Below, in pieces: positions 47,270-58,700 of a DNA stretch of 64,000 nt. Each line of letters begins with the position of its first letter. Position 1 is the stretch's first letter. Where the stretch lies: positions 722,001-786,000 of the forward strand of contig WARS01000063.1 in assembly GCA_008933995.1 (NCBI GenBank), written 5' to 3'. The position numbers and the translations under genes were made by a program. The notes beneath the pieces were generated by a model that was not told where the DNA came from, searched no databases, and saw only the letters and a list, made by a program, of their open reading frames with translations. Origin of the DNA: Datnioides undecimradiatus. Lineage: Eukaryota; Chordata; Actinopteri; Lobotiformes; Datnioididae.

Positions 47270-47700
47270 GCTGCTCATTAACAGGTTTCCGTCGCTGCTA
47301 ATTGGTTTAATTGCTCAAATGTTGGGATGAGCCAAGAACACAGGGATTCACAGAGGAGACTGAATCGAATCGAAGAAAAAGTAAAGGGAGCAGCTAATGA
47401 GAGGAAACCTGACTCCTGTGGGTTGTGGGCTTTACTAATTAAGTTTCATAGTGGCGAGCTGAATCCCCTTGACGCCAATACAACCCTGCTTAACCCTGAA
47501 CATAACCAAAATGATGGAGGGAGGAAAGGAGGGATGAAGCGAATCCTTATTAGCAAAGTGATATCAGACCTTTTTCTTTGGATTTTAACTAAATGTGCTC
47601 TCTGAGAATGCTGACTGGCTGCTCCAGAAATTACACAATAAGCTCCAATAATCTTTTGGAAGTGGTTCACGGGCGTCTTGGCTTGAGAAAGTTATCCAGT
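47270..47700. other. Candidate conserved noncoding block
   Basis: Best enhancer-like stretch in the window: no repeat words, balanced composition, and at least five homeodomain-type cores within 180 bp (cattaac 47278, ctaattgg 47298, ttaattgc 47307, ctaatgag 47395, ctaattaag 47435), followed by more unique sequence with ttattagca, aaatgaataaatg words. The frames 47327-47605 (plus) and 47446-47670 (minus) overlap and have no domain. Regulatory role is inference from texture. Confidence 0.28.
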
Positions 47701-48455
47701 TTATGTGAGCTTCCCCGCTCAAATGAATAAATGACAATTCTCAAAGCCGGAGCCAGGAGGGATCAGAACAGAAGTAAAGCTATCAGGTGACAGCAGAGAT
47801 TCAATCGGGGTCGTTTGTGTCCGTACGTGCCTCGACACAGCCCTTAAGAACAAAAGTATTTCATGGCAAGCTGCCGTTTTATGGTTAAAGTGAAATAGCA
47901 AACAGATGAGATGAATAAAGATGATGAACAGCAGTCATGCTTGGGACACACAAGAGGATTACTGAGCTGATTTACACCAGATTTGTCGTGGCGATCGAGA
48001 GGTGAGCGCCGATTAGATGTTGGTTGGTTGTTTCTTTTGTTAATTTTCCAGGTTTTTACCAACCTCTGTGGCCCCCTCTACACCCCGGGTGTAGCCTGTG
48101 TTCAGGTATTGTGGCTTAGATGGAGTTTGCTTCGCACCTGGCTTAAAGTGCAATTTTAAACATGCTAAAGGGGAGACATGCACTTTGCAGCCTGTTGCAC
48201 CAGCACAGATCACGAGTTAAGCCTTATCTCCATAAAACTGTTTCCTTTATAGCTGCAAATTTAAAATTACACCCCAACAAGCAGGTTTTCAGCGTCTGAT
48301 GGCTCACTGTACTCCCTGCACAAGACGAACCTTGAGTGACCCAACTGCACATTGACCGTCACCACAGTTTGTAATCGTAACCGGTCGACAGTGAAGTTGC
48401 ACAACGTCACGGTGTTGAGTTTCTCTTCAGTCATATTGCGTCTTAACCTTTGCAC
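47701..48455. other. Noncoding stretch, nothing secure
   Basis: 48060-48220 contains agcctgttgcaccagcac and similar words that may belong to a dispersed repeat, but I cannot align it. Confidence 0.35.
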
Positions 48456-48469
48456 CTTGCCAGTTCGTC

Positions 48470-48720
48470 ACCGTACACTGTTCTTTACACCCAGACAGTT
48501 TTCATTTATTCCTGTTTTGTTTTTGTGTTTTTTGGATTTATGATTTCCTTGGACTCCGCCTGATTCTGCCTCACCCTTCATTAAATCTGTTTGCCTTCTG
48601 GCCCAGACAAAACCCCGCCTGCCTCAGCCGTCCGCAAGCCTCTCTCTTTGGGTTTTTCTATCAAACCATCGAACTGTCACACTGTCTACATGTGGGTCCA
48701 TCCTCTTTTCTTTCCCTGAT
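48470..48720 (+). repeat. Possible retroelement 3' tail
   Basis: tgttttttggatttatgatt, ccttggactccgcctg, cattaaatctgtttgcc and catgtgggtccatcct resemble the 3' end of a teleost retroelement in which a TTAAA(C/T) polyadenylation-like word is followed by a T(G/A)GGTCC word. Match is from memory and loose. Confidence 0.3.
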
Positions 48721-49149
48721 CCTTTTGAAACACAAACATGACACGACGGCGTGCAGCACTTCAGCGTTCCTATTGGTGAACGCAACCAAAGAGTTGACGG
48801 TTCCTTTCAAAGGGCCCCCAGAACAGTTTGGTCCAAAAATACCTTAAATCAGGGCTTTTTACAGACGAAACTTGAAAGAATTGCCCCTGCATCCTGTTTT
48901 TAGTTTACTTGTCTCATGATATTGCTGTTTGTTCCTCAACAATCGAGCAGAGGTTGCCTAATGATGCCTAAAGACTACACCAAAGGTAAATAAAGGTCTG
49001 TCCTGAGCTACTTATTAAGTTTACGACTCCTGTACATCTGAGCTGCCTCTTTGACCGCAGACATTCAGGCTTTCCTATGTGATCCACTCTTGAAAGACCC
49101 CCGACCCCAACCTGGAAAACCTTTGCCCTACTTGAATCTGGAGCCAGGA

Positions 49150-49320
49150 GCCAGGATGGAAATGTTGGGGAAACAACTGTCCTTTCTCTGCCCACCAGCA
49201 CCTCTAAAGCTCACAAATGAAGACGTCACATCTTTGCTTTACCTTAATAAAAATCCGTAATATTAAAACTAATAATTTGAGGTTTTATGGAAGCTCATGT
49301 TCTGGACAAGGAAACTTCAA
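49150..49320 (+). repeat. Second fragment of the TTAGCTTAGCATAAA SINE-like repeat
   Basis: ggaaatgttggggaaacaac, then ccaccagcacctctaaagct, cacaaatgaag, aataaaaatccgtaa and gaggttttatgg. This follows the middle of the family (GGGGGAAACAGC ... CCAGCACCTCTAAAGCTCAC ... TAATCCGTA ... TGTGGTTTTACGG). The frame 49051-49260 crosses it and is not a gene. Confidence 0.6.
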
Positions 49321-49329
49321 ACTCTTCAG

Positions 49330-49865
49330 TTTGCGGTAAAACATTTACTCCTTTTCCAAATTGGACTTTTCTCAAATGGCCGACTCTTGTGACAACATTT
49401 TAGATTTCATGGCCACGAGCAGCTGCAGGCGAGTGCATCATCCGACTTTTGAGGTGATTTTAATCAGTTTTGAGTTTCTGTCCCTGTGCAAACACAGACC
49501 GCGGTGGAAAAATGACAACAGACGACTCGGGGGGGAAGGATGAGAGCTGCAAAACATATCAGACTGGACTCTTGGCCCGGGAATGGATTTTTTAGGAAAG
49601 GAAAGTCAGCCGATCAGCATGCTTTCAAACACATTTCCACCACGTCTCCACCTTCTTTCTCCTTCTCTGCCTTTTATTTTACTCACATCCTTTATCTGCT
49701 TTCTTCATCCCTTTGCCCGTGTCCTCCCCTGTTATTCCTCCAGTCTCCTTCTATGCGTGCGTGCTGTCATACGGCGTAAGTGATACAGATAGAGCGACCG
49801 CAGCCTATGATAACAGGATTACTAGACGGCCGTGTTTAATTTGAGCTCAGGGCAAATACAGGGTG
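49330..49865. other. Noncoding stretch, pyrimidine-rich in part
   Basis: 49640-49745 is C/T-rich on the plus strand, opposite in bias to most tracts here. No gene. Confidence 0.45.
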
Positions 49866-49868
49866 AGC

Positions 49869-49902
49869 GTGTGTGTGTGTTAGTGTGTGTGTTAGTGTGT
49901 GT
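49869..49902. repeat. Interrupted (GT)n array
   Basis: GT repeats with two TTAG interruptions. Confidence 0.95.
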
Positions 49903-50129
49903 CTCCTGTCTTTTTAGGTGGCCTCAGTTCCAGTAACTGCACTGTCTGAATTGGCTCGGCACCCTGATTTTACCTTCCTGGTCCGAGACGACACCGCCCC
50001 TTCATATTTGGATAATACCTCGATATCTTTGACCAGTTCACTTATTTTTAGAAGGGATCGCGTCCAAGGAACATTTTTCTTTTGTTTTAAGTTTTCCTTT
50101 CTCTCTCTCGCTCACACACCCACACGTGT

Positions 50130-50154
50130 AGAGAGAGAGAGAGAGAGAGAGAGA
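50130..50154. repeat. (GA)12 microsatellite
   Basis: Uninterrupted, preceded by a CT-rich stretch (50094-50111). Confidence 0.97.
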
Positions 50155-50247
50155 TCGGCCACGCTGTCCAAAAAGAAGATGAGGGGAGAAATTTATCCTC
50201 CTGTTGCTGCCAAACACTCCAAGTCATGCAAACATAGTCGGTCCTCC

Positions 50248-50248
<1 letters not shown>

Positions 50249-50280
<32 letters not shown>
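50249..50280. repeat. (AC)16 microsatellite
   Basis: Uninterrupted array. Confidence 0.98.
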
Positions 50281-50282
<2 letters not shown>

Positions 50283-50315
50283 TCCCTGTGTGCTGTGGTT
50301 GGGATTCTCAAATTA

Positions 50316-50365
50316 GCTGGTCAGCAGTCGGTCGTATCCAGGGGGGTTGTCGGTTGGATTCCCGT
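50316..50365 (+). repeat. B-box-like tRNA-derived scrap
   Basis: gttgtcggttggattcccgt resembles a pol III B box and shares gttgtcggtt(t/g)ga with 56007. Possibly worn SINE heads; no full tRNA fold. Confidence 0.3.
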
Positions 50366-50705
50366 AACTGAAGCAATTTGGTCTTTTATTTTTTTCTTTT
50401 AACGCTATCTACATTCTTCAAATAACCATGACTCTTGACATTCTTTCCCCTCTTTGTTTCAGCCTCTCTGTCTCTGCACTTTGTATTTGAATGTTCAGAT
50501 TTTTTATTTTTTTACCCAATAAAACCCATGAGGGTAATTCGGTTTCATATTATCTAAGCGTTTGTAAAGTCTCACATGCAGTTTTAGTTGTTTGAGTATT
50601 TCTGGGAAGCAGAGATGCCCCAGAGGATGAAAGAATATGAGCAGAAATAGATGAAAGTCCGTAATTTTGTTGAATGAAACAAAACGCTGTGTGTTTATTG
50701 GTGAT

Positions 50706-51150
50706 AGCAGGGCTGCTTATAGCATTTTTGGAGGGGGCCAGTATTTTGTGAAACTACAGAAAGAGGAACGCCAAACCCTCTAAGGTGATCCAAGGTCATG
50801 CAATTAACATTTAAATGAATCAATCTGGTGCATTTTAAAGAGAAAAAGAGGTCCAATCAGTGAAAAACATCTTTTTCCCCCATCAAATTAAAGTCAAACA
50901 TCTCAAAGCTGACCCCAGAGATTTAAACATTCGGGCTCCTCAACACCAAGAGACTCCTACCGACTTACAGGATTAACATAATCTGTATTTTATCATCTGC
51001 CAAATGCACATAAATTAGATAAATGCTGTATTTTCCCACTGATGTTTACTTTTAACATTAAAATGTTTATTTTATTTATTTATAGAAGAAGAAAGAGCAG
51101 CTAGAAGGGCAGCTTAGGGCCCCCCAGTGCCTCCTGGGGCCCTTTGTAAT
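50706..51150. other. Noncoding stretch ending in a GC hairpin
   Basis: agggccccccag ... ctggggccct at 51116-51141 forms a hairpin. gggctgcttatag near 50710 and a ggggcc word might mark the other edge of an element, but I cannot show terminal repeats. Confidence 0.3.
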
Positions 51151-51209
51151 CGCATATAACAAGAAAATGGCCTTGGTGATGGATACCAAGATGCGTGCTC
51201 ACCTCACTA

Positions 51210-51612
51210 ACTAACCGTGGGCTGTAAACAGAAGTTGTCACAGCCACTTTCACGTCAACCATCGGTTTGTTTGGACCCGTTTCAAAGCCTTGAGTTTAGC
51301 ATTTTGGCTGTGGCCATCTTGGTTTTTAGAAATCCGAGGTGAGCATATTCAATCACAAGGTAGCAATGATCCCGATTTATTGTCTATTGTTGACTAAATA
51401 GGACCATAATTTACTAAACATGCGTCAAGCTATGTTGAAGGATAAACTCATCAGCAAAGTGTTCACAGAGGTAATAAATCAAATGAGAGGTTGGATATTT
51501 TTTCCCATAGATTTCTATGGGATAGGTAAGTGGAGTCGCCCCCTGTTGACCTTTAGAAAAAACGCGGGTTTAAGAAACTTCAGCATTGGCTTCACTTTTC
51601 AGTCACAGCAGT
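51210..51612 (-). repeat. Larger copy of the 'AAGATGGCGACC' dispersed repeat, reversed
   Basis: ggtttgtttggacccgtttc, aaagccttgagtttagcatt, ttggctgtggccatcttgg, then atagatttctatgggat, ggagtcgccccctgttgacc, gcgggtttaag and cagcattggcttcactttt. These words occur in order in a percomorph repeat I recall. Its CATCTTGG side is the reverse of the 39.4-kb copy. Family name unknown. Confidence 0.65.
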
Positions 51613-52200
51613 TATGTCCGCTTCTACACAATCAGTCCACGTTCACAGGAAACGCTGGCGTATGTGCAAACATATATATATATATGTAGTTGTTTAAAAT
51701 GCTCTCTTGCTGCCAGCCGCCTGGGATCTCCCATGTCCTCCAGTTGCCGGACAAGTCTAGGTCTAACTAATGAACTACAACCCAATTAGAGACTAGTCTA
51801 CAGGAACTGGTGGAACAGCTGTCAGTCAGGAAATGGAGTTAGAACTTCTCTTCTTTGGGTTTCTCCCATTTCATTCCCAAACAAAGTCCTTAACTTCAAA
51901 CTTTAGACCTCTAACTTTAGGCTCTGTTGGTGTACGGACTACAGCCTGCACGCTGAACAGCCTCTCTCCATCTCTGCTGAGCTTTGACTGATCCAATGAG
52001 ATTATTTGCACTAAAAACTTGGAATATTTTGTAGATTTTGTCTTTTCTTACTCATTCTTCAGTCTGTCTGTAATGTCTATCTGAACCGTTTCGATCTCTT
52101 TAAACTTCTCTCTCTCTCTGCAGCTCTTTTTTTTAATTCCCTCTCTCTTTCCTCTTTGCTTTTTGGTTCTTACTTAAGCAGTTCTCCAGAGGGTGTATTT
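51613..52200. other. Noncoding stretch
   Basis: (AT)7 at 51672-51686 and a CT-rich run near 52108-52152. No gene. Confidence 0.45.
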
Positions 52201-52222
52201 GTGTGTGTGTGTGTGTGTGTGT
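52201..52222. repeat. (GT)11 microsatellite
   Basis: Uninterrupted array, with a (CTT)5-like stretch at 52315-52330 downstream. Confidence 0.97.
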
Positions 52223-52988
52223 TAGTGGTCCAAACCTCTCAGAAGGTGATGACAAGACCTCAAAACTCGGGGCTTTTCATTCAGGCCAGAATTCCTCTCT
52301 TTTCCTTTTTATTACTTCTTCTTCTTCTTCTCTTCTCTGTCTCTCTCGTCCTCTGCCGCGGTCTAAACCAGTCCAACGTTTCAGAAAAGGGTTCACTGGC
52401 ATAATAAAATAAAACTCAACAACGCTGCCCGAGCACATTATGCTACACACAAAACATCTGCTTGTAGGAAACTGTGAACGTGAACCGTTGTTTTGTGTCG
52501 TGGAGGAGCTCATCAGGTGAAAGTTTAAAGGAAAAATACAGTTTTGTTCTTGTAAATGTGGCAAAAATACATAAATTAACCTCCTGGACAAACGACTTTA
52601 AGGTACAACTTAGTTATAAGGTTATTTCTGAGAGAGACGGACATTTAAATTGACTTTCAATGAGTCTGCAATTGGTTTTCGATTGTTTGGTTGATCAGAA
52701 AACAGAAGGAAGGACTGTTGATGCTACATGCTACGTCTGAAACTAAACTTTATTTAAATACCACCTTCTTAACAAGGTTACAAAGATAAATTGGGGATAT
52801 TATGAAACACAAGGGGTGTTAAATAAAGTCATAGGAATGTAAAATGGAAAGATATCAAATGTTAATAATGGATAATTGATGGGATGACATCATGGCGGTG
52901 CTGTCGGGAGCATAATCTCAAATTTAAATTTACGTTTAAACCAACTTTGACCAACTTGACTTTGGTCGGTTTTAAAAACTGCTTTGTT

Positions 52989-53032
52989 CACACACACACA
53001 GATAGACACACACACAGACACACACACACACA
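52989..53032. repeat. Interrupted (CA)n array
   Basis: CA repeats with GATAGA and GA interruptions. Confidence 0.95.
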
Positions 53033-53159
53033 ACCTTCTTTCTCAATGGTCCATGAGTTGTTGGAGACATAAAGAGATAATGAGCCATCAAATACTGTGT
53101 ATGATCCACTTTTCCAGAACCGTCTGTCTGACCACAGAAAACAGAGCGTAGAGATTTAG

Positions 53160-53175
53160 ACACACACACACACAC
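53160..53175. repeat. (CA)8 microsatellite
   Basis: Short uninterrupted array. Confidence 0.93.
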
Positions 53176-53176
53176 G

Positions 53177-55385
53177 CCCCATCCATAATATTGAGCTGTC
53201 TCATCTTTCTCTTTGTATGATGCAGAGCCACACTGCTGTGAAGTGAGGAGAGGACGAAAACGAGGTAAAGAAGCACAGGAGGACGTTTGGACACGCAGGT
53301 GGGAGGAAAGCCAGAGAGCGGCGGAGACGATGCCAACTTTCAGGACCTCGATCAGAGGAAAACATCTTGTTTTGAAGCATCTGGGTAGATTTTATATGCT
53401 GCTGTGGCTGAAACTTATTAAGAAAAGTTAGAAAAACGTAGGTATTTGCCTAAATAACCTTTAATTCTTGTGTAAATCAGGACTCTTGTCACTTAGGAAG
53501 TAGCATAATGTTGCTAATAGAGGTTTTCTTTAAATACGAGGGTTGTTTTCTCTTAAAGCTGCATTAAAATCATCAGTTTGTTGTTGTTTTGGTCCAGCAG
53601 AGGGCAGCAGAACAAGGTGGAAACAACACTGACATATTATCATCAAATAAAGCTGTCTTGGTGCCAATTAACACACCAAACACACACCAAAAAACTTGAA
53701 GTTTGAGATTTGAAGTGATGTTTGCGTGTTTTTGACTAAAGTGAGCCTGATTTTCACTCTACTGTTAGCTCCGGTTTGGTCTCCACCTCCTCCATCTCCT
53801 TTTTGAAATAAAGGAGTAAACTGCCACAACCTCTTCACTGTGTATTGAGTTTTTGTATTTAATCCATTGTGGGAATATTGAATAGTGCAACTTTAATGTC
53901 TGTATACGTTCAACCATTGAAGACTACCTATATGTTTCAATCAGTCTCCGTCTAGATGGTGTGAACAGGATCCTGATCATCTGCTGTTAGCTGAAGACCA
54001 GCATGGTTGTAAAGTGAGATCGTAAGGCAAGCTTATGAGAGTCGTCACATGGCAAATACGAGGACATACTGGAGCAGTACCAGGAAGATTACCCATCACC
54101 AAAGGAAGACAATGACAACAGGAAAGATGGATGACCTCACGATAGGTATGTAGGCCTTGCTCCAACGTTTTGGCTTGGTTTGATGTGTGAATGATAGTCT
54201 TACTAAAAGGAAGTAAGCACCGGTCTAGAAAACAACACAATACTGGAGTTTGTCGATCTAAAACAGGGTCAGCAGCGTTTCCAAAAGTCTAAAAATTTGG
54301 GGTTGAAGTATGGATGAAGCTCAAAACTAATTGGTTTACAGAGAAGAGTTGGTTCAACCTTTGCTCCAGTAAGATAAGAGTAATCATTTAGAAAACAGAA
54401 ATCATTATAGATGAAATGGCAGATTGGCGCCATTTTTCTGGTGACTCAGCAGACAGAGGATGATTTCATGGCCATTTTCCTGAATATTGAAGCTTTTTGG
54501 ACCATGAACAAGAAGAAAAACAGGAGAACTGGAGGTAAAAAGACAGTAAAGTGGAGGATGGAGGACGAAGCTGAACCGTTTAGACGGATGAAGGGAAAAA
54601 GGAGAAGTTTGGATGAGCCTGTTGTTAGCGTGTGGCGCTAACAACAAAATGAATGTAATGGAATTAAACAGCTCAGAGTCCAGAACTGGTAGACTGACTC
54701 CAGTTCAATTAAATCACACACACAGAGACGGCCTGTTCAACGTCAAACTGCCTCCAGCTACACACACGCAAAAAAACCTCTTCATGCACTCACACACCGT
54801 TTTTTACATTTTTGGTGTATGTGTGGCATCCGAAAGACAGTTTCGGCAAGACGAGCCAATTTGGAGCCGGGCAAGGCCAAAGTCTTGGGTCGCTGAGAGG
54901 ACACGCACACATACTGAGAGAGTGAACATGAAACAGGCACAGGCCCATGTGCAGGAGTCAATATCTTTAAGTTCAGTGCACATTCAGTGCATTCGGGATG
55001 AATTCTGCTGAGGAAGCTGTTCAATGCTCATTCGCTTTGGACAAGACCAAGGCCCCAAGATGACGAGGTTGGTGGGGATGAGGTGAAGGAGAAGGTAGAA
55101 GAACCAGAGAGCAATGTCTACCTGTTCATCATCACCTTTCTATAACTGGTTCATGTTGGACAATTCAGCACATTGTGGAGGAGGTAGCGTCCGTTATATA
55201 AGAGGCGTCGAGCTCAGGTGGATCTGTAGCTGCTGGGCAAAACCCCTTGTCAACACAACTGTTGACTTTGTTAGCCTTGTAAGCTAGCAGCGTAGCTTTA
55301 GGCTGTTTACGCCCAAACACTGGAAAACAGAGTCCATCACTGTGACATTCATGATTCACACAAAAAAACACCTGCACATGTGATT
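53177..55385. other. Noncoding stretch with a short hairpin
   Basis: gttgttagcg / cgctaacaac at 54621-54645 forms a perfect 10-bp hairpin. The frame 54613-55011 (132 codons) and its antisense neighbours have no family signature. 54920-55030 has cac-rich words. Confidence 0.4.
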
Positions 55386-55389
55386 CCCA

Positions 55390-55620
55390 TCTGTCTCAGC
55401 GGTGGTTTCTGTTTATGCTAACTGGCAAATGTTAGCATGCTAACGTGCTAATCTTAGATGCAATACAGTAGGCGTTATGCCTGCCTGATATCAGCATGTT
55501 AGCATTGTTATGGTGAGCATGTTAGCATGCAAACATTAGCATTTAGCACAAAGCAGGACTTTGTCTAAGTACAACCTCGTGGAGACGCTAGCATAGCTGC
55601 AGACAGTTACTAGCTTTAGC
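55390..55620 (+). repeat. Clear copy of the GTTAGCATGCTAAC repeat tail
   Basis: gtctcagcggtggtttctgt, ctaactggcaaat, the palindrome gttagcatgctaac (55431-55444), gtgctaatcttag, tcagcatgttagcattgtta, gtgagcatgttagcatgcaa, acattagcatttagcac, aagtacaacctcgtgg and agacgctagcatagctg. This is the best-preserved tail of the family in the window and the reference for the other fragments. Confidence 0.75.
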
Positions 55621-56004
55621 CATATGCGCAGATGCTACTTAAAAACTGTGCTGCTACATGTAAAAAGACAACGGCATTGAGTGTAATCCATCTTTTTGCT
55701 GAACGATTATTGATTATTGTCCTTGTTTGGGTTAAACGATGGACGATGGCGAGTGTTTTAAGTAAAAGAATCAAAAAAAGCAAATATGATTCAAAGAACT
55801 TGATGAAGAAAAGAAAACTGGAAAAACAGAAAGTGTGTTTGTTCGACCTCGACTTTCTTACGTCTGAATCAAGCTTTTAATTGGCAGCAGTGCGAGAAGA
55901 CCGTGTCAGCGAATGTGAGTGAAGTGTGTATCCTTTGGCAAAGTGTTTTGGCCCCTTTAATTCTATAGTGTCAATATACAACCTGCGCTCCTTTGTTCCA
56001 TCAC

Positions 56005-56050
56005 TGTTGTCGGTTTGAATCCCAGCGGCGGACCACACACACACACACAC
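56005..56050 (+). repeat. B-box-like word followed by (CA)8
   Basis: gttgtcggtttgaatcccag at 56007 resembles a pol III B box, and an AC array follows at 56034-56050. Perhaps a worn SINE head; no cloverleaf can be drawn. Confidence 0.35.
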
Positions 56051-56054
56051 TGTC

Positions 56055-57365
56055 GATAATTGGACCGCGATGTACTGGAACAAAAAGCAAGACTGGTGAA
56101 AGTGTCGCTGGGTCCAGATCTCTCTCCTTGACCCAACTGTCGTCTCATTGGTTGGAGCAAGTTAGCAAGTAACTGCATGAAAGTGCAAACCCTCATGGTC
56201 CAACTGATGATGATCGCTACAGGGAAACGTCCAATCCCGATTCAGCCCTGATGCACTTGTCCAATCAACTCGTCCCCCACATCTTCCCATTGCGTCAACA
56301 CGGAGGTTTCGGCAGTTGGGTCAGGTTTGAAAGTGCAGGCCTCCACGGACGTCTGCTTAACTTTAAAAATGAAGCAAGATTTCACATTTTATGAGTTTTG
56401 GATGCTCAGAAAAGGACAAAGTCGGTTGACCTTTGTAGTTTTCAACATTGTGAAAGTGTTGGGTTTGATTTGGTTTAAAATAACAATTTTAGTTGCGTAA
56501 GTGAAGTTACGTAACCCCTGGAAGAAACGTACGTCCAAAAGAAGCCAACGCTGATGTTGTTTGTGATGGCTGATTATGATGGCTTCCTGGGTGAGCTCTG
56601 TTTGGACTCCTTCGCACTGTTTCTATTGATATCAACTAAGAATTCATGATTTTGATGTTAAATCTTATTCAGTATTTTGTATATACATACAGTACTTTTT
56701 TAAAATTGTATTTATTATAATTATTGCTTAGCTTGTTTGTAACCACACTGAAAACAACTGGCACATGTTCATGTATGTGAAGCTGATTCAGGGTCTGATT
56801 TTGAAAGCTGGTTTGGTTTTAAATGTTGTAGTTTTAAGTTTAAACATTGATTAACTGAACTGTTTCCTGATTTATCTTTAAAGTGCTGTGGATCATCTGA
56901 AAACTATAATATACATGTTTGTGCATATAGTTTAGTCAAAATTAAATAAATACTTAACTGGTGAACAATTTCTCTATCCAACACTGAAAATAAGTGTATT
57001 TAAATACATTTTATCACCATTTTGATTGAAAACGAGGTGAAAATCGTCACATTTCGGTCAAATCTTGCAACATTTCCGTCGCCTGAGACGAGCTGAGGCA
57101 TGCACAGATGCTGTATGTGGACGTTTGGCATCTTCAGCCATCTGTTGACCGTTTCAGAGGAAATATCAGTAATTAAACGAGCAGAGTAAACCATGCGAAT
57201 GTGATTATGAACAAATATCTTATTGTTTTATGACGCCCCACTTCCTGTTTTGTTCCTGTTCTCTCCCTTTCTTTCTTTATTGATCTTCTCTCCTGCTCTT
57301 CCTGCCCCGTGTCCCTCCGATAATCGATAACAAACACAATATTCATCTGGAAGCAGTGAAAATGT
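56055..57365. other. Noncoding stretch, nothing recognised
   Basis: AT-rich from 56640 to 57010. No gene or element seen. Confidence 0.45.
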
Positions 57366-57366
57366 C

Positions 57367-57397
<31 letters not shown>

Positions 57398-57413
57398 GCA
57401 TGCATGGATGCAG

Positions 57414-57453
<40 letters not shown>
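57367..57453. repeat. Two (CA)n arrays around an ATGCATGCATGG core
   Basis: (CA)14 at 57367-57394 and (CA)19 at 57416-57453, separated by a short self-complementary stretch. Confidence 0.97.
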
Positions 57454-57455
<2 letters not shown>

Positions 57456-57584
57456 CACTTGTCTCATTATTTGTGTTTACTTGCTATCTTTCTGAACATT
57501 TCTGCGATCAATAAAAATCAGACAAAAAAAAGAAAGTGCACACGAGACAAAGCTGCTTCTCAAAGACGCTGAGCTTTGCTGTTT

Positions 57585-57830
57585 TGTGTGTGTGTGTGTG
57601 TGTGTGTTTTAATGTGTGTGTTTCACTGCAGCGCACCGGGTCAGCGGCGCTATAAACACATCATTGAGCTGAATGTTAGCGGGCACAGACTTCTGACAAA
57701 CATCATGTGCATTTTTCTGTGTGTTTGCGGGTGTTATGTCCGTGTGGGTTCTTGTTTGTGTGTGTGTGTGTGTGTGGAGATGTGGTTTCATATGTGTGTG
57801 TGTGTTTGCATGTGTGTGTGTTCCCTCAGC
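57585..57830. repeat. (TG)n arrays and GTGT-rich zone
   Basis: (TG)11 at 57585-57607, (TG)10 near 57757-57776, and shorter TG runs to 57830. The Cys/Val-rich part of the 194-codon frame 57576-58160 is this repeat. Confidence 0.93.
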
Positions 57831-57911
57831 GCTCTCTGTTTGTTTGTCTGCAGTTTAAATGGGGGCACTGGGAGGTTTGCGAGAGGCAAGCTGGTTTACT
57901 GGTCTCTAAAC

Positions 57912-58700
57912 AGAGTTAATGAAGAGGAGTCAAACAGAGGGCAGAGGAGGAGGAGAGGAGACAACGCAGAGGAGGAGGTGAAGGAGGACACACAAAAGGA
58001 GACAAGACGGGATGGATGCAATGAGGAGAAAGGGCAGGGTGAGGAGAAGCAGGGGAGATCTGACAAGGAAGGAGGAGGAAAAGGGGGTGATGAGAGGAGA
58101 GAAGGAGGTGGAGGAGGAAGAGGAGACAAGACAGAGGAGAGGGGAGAAAGATGGATGTGATGTGGAGAAAAGGATGAAAGGAAAGAGAAGAGATCTAACA
58201 AGGAGGGAGGAGGAAAGGAGAGAACGAGGGCGAGGGACAAGGTGAGGAGAGGAGGAGAGAGGAGGCAAGGAGACAAAGAGAAGGACAAGAAAATAGGAGG
58301 AGGCTGATGGGGAGGGGAGGAGGGAGGAGGAGGAAACACAGAGAAGGAGGAACAGAGGAGATCTGACAAGGAGGGAGGAGGAGAGAAGGAGGCAAGGAGA
58401 CATAGAGGAAGACAAGGAAATCGGAGGCACTAAGAGGCAGATGGAGAAGAGAGGAGCAGACAAAGGAGAGAAGGAGATGTGGAGAAAAGAGGAGAGAGCA
58501 GAGTAGATGAGGAGAGGGGAGTAAAAGAGATGAGGAGGCAAGGAGAAGGAGGGAGGAATGAGGAGAGAGAAAAGGACACGAGAGAGGAGAGGAGACAAGG
58601 AGAGGGAACGACAGGACGAATACTGTAGTTAGAGAAGGACGCAGGAGAGGAGGCAAGGAAAGGGGACAACACAGAGGAGGAGACACAGAAGGAGATTTTG
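57912..58700. repeat. 790-bp polypurine tract with decayed minisatellite structure
   Basis: Almost continuous A/G on the plus strand, built of gaggagga, aggaggag and gagacaagg words. The word agatct(g/a)acaagga(a/g)ggagg recurs at 58056, 58191 and 58359 (spacings 135 and 168), so higher-order units are visible. The 222-codon minus-strand frame (57930-58598) and two other long minus frames are Ser/Leu/Pro-rich translations in all three phases, as expected of a TC tract rather than a gene. Such tracts can adopt triplex structures in vitro. Confidence 0.88.

Noticed and set aside
56005-56026. tRNA gene
   Set aside because: Only a B-box-like word is present; no A box at proper spacing and no cloverleaf.
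57930-58598. 222-codon minus-strand open frame
   Set aside because: Ser/Leu/Pro-rich in all three overlapping minus frames over a polypurine tract; composition explains it and no domain is visible.
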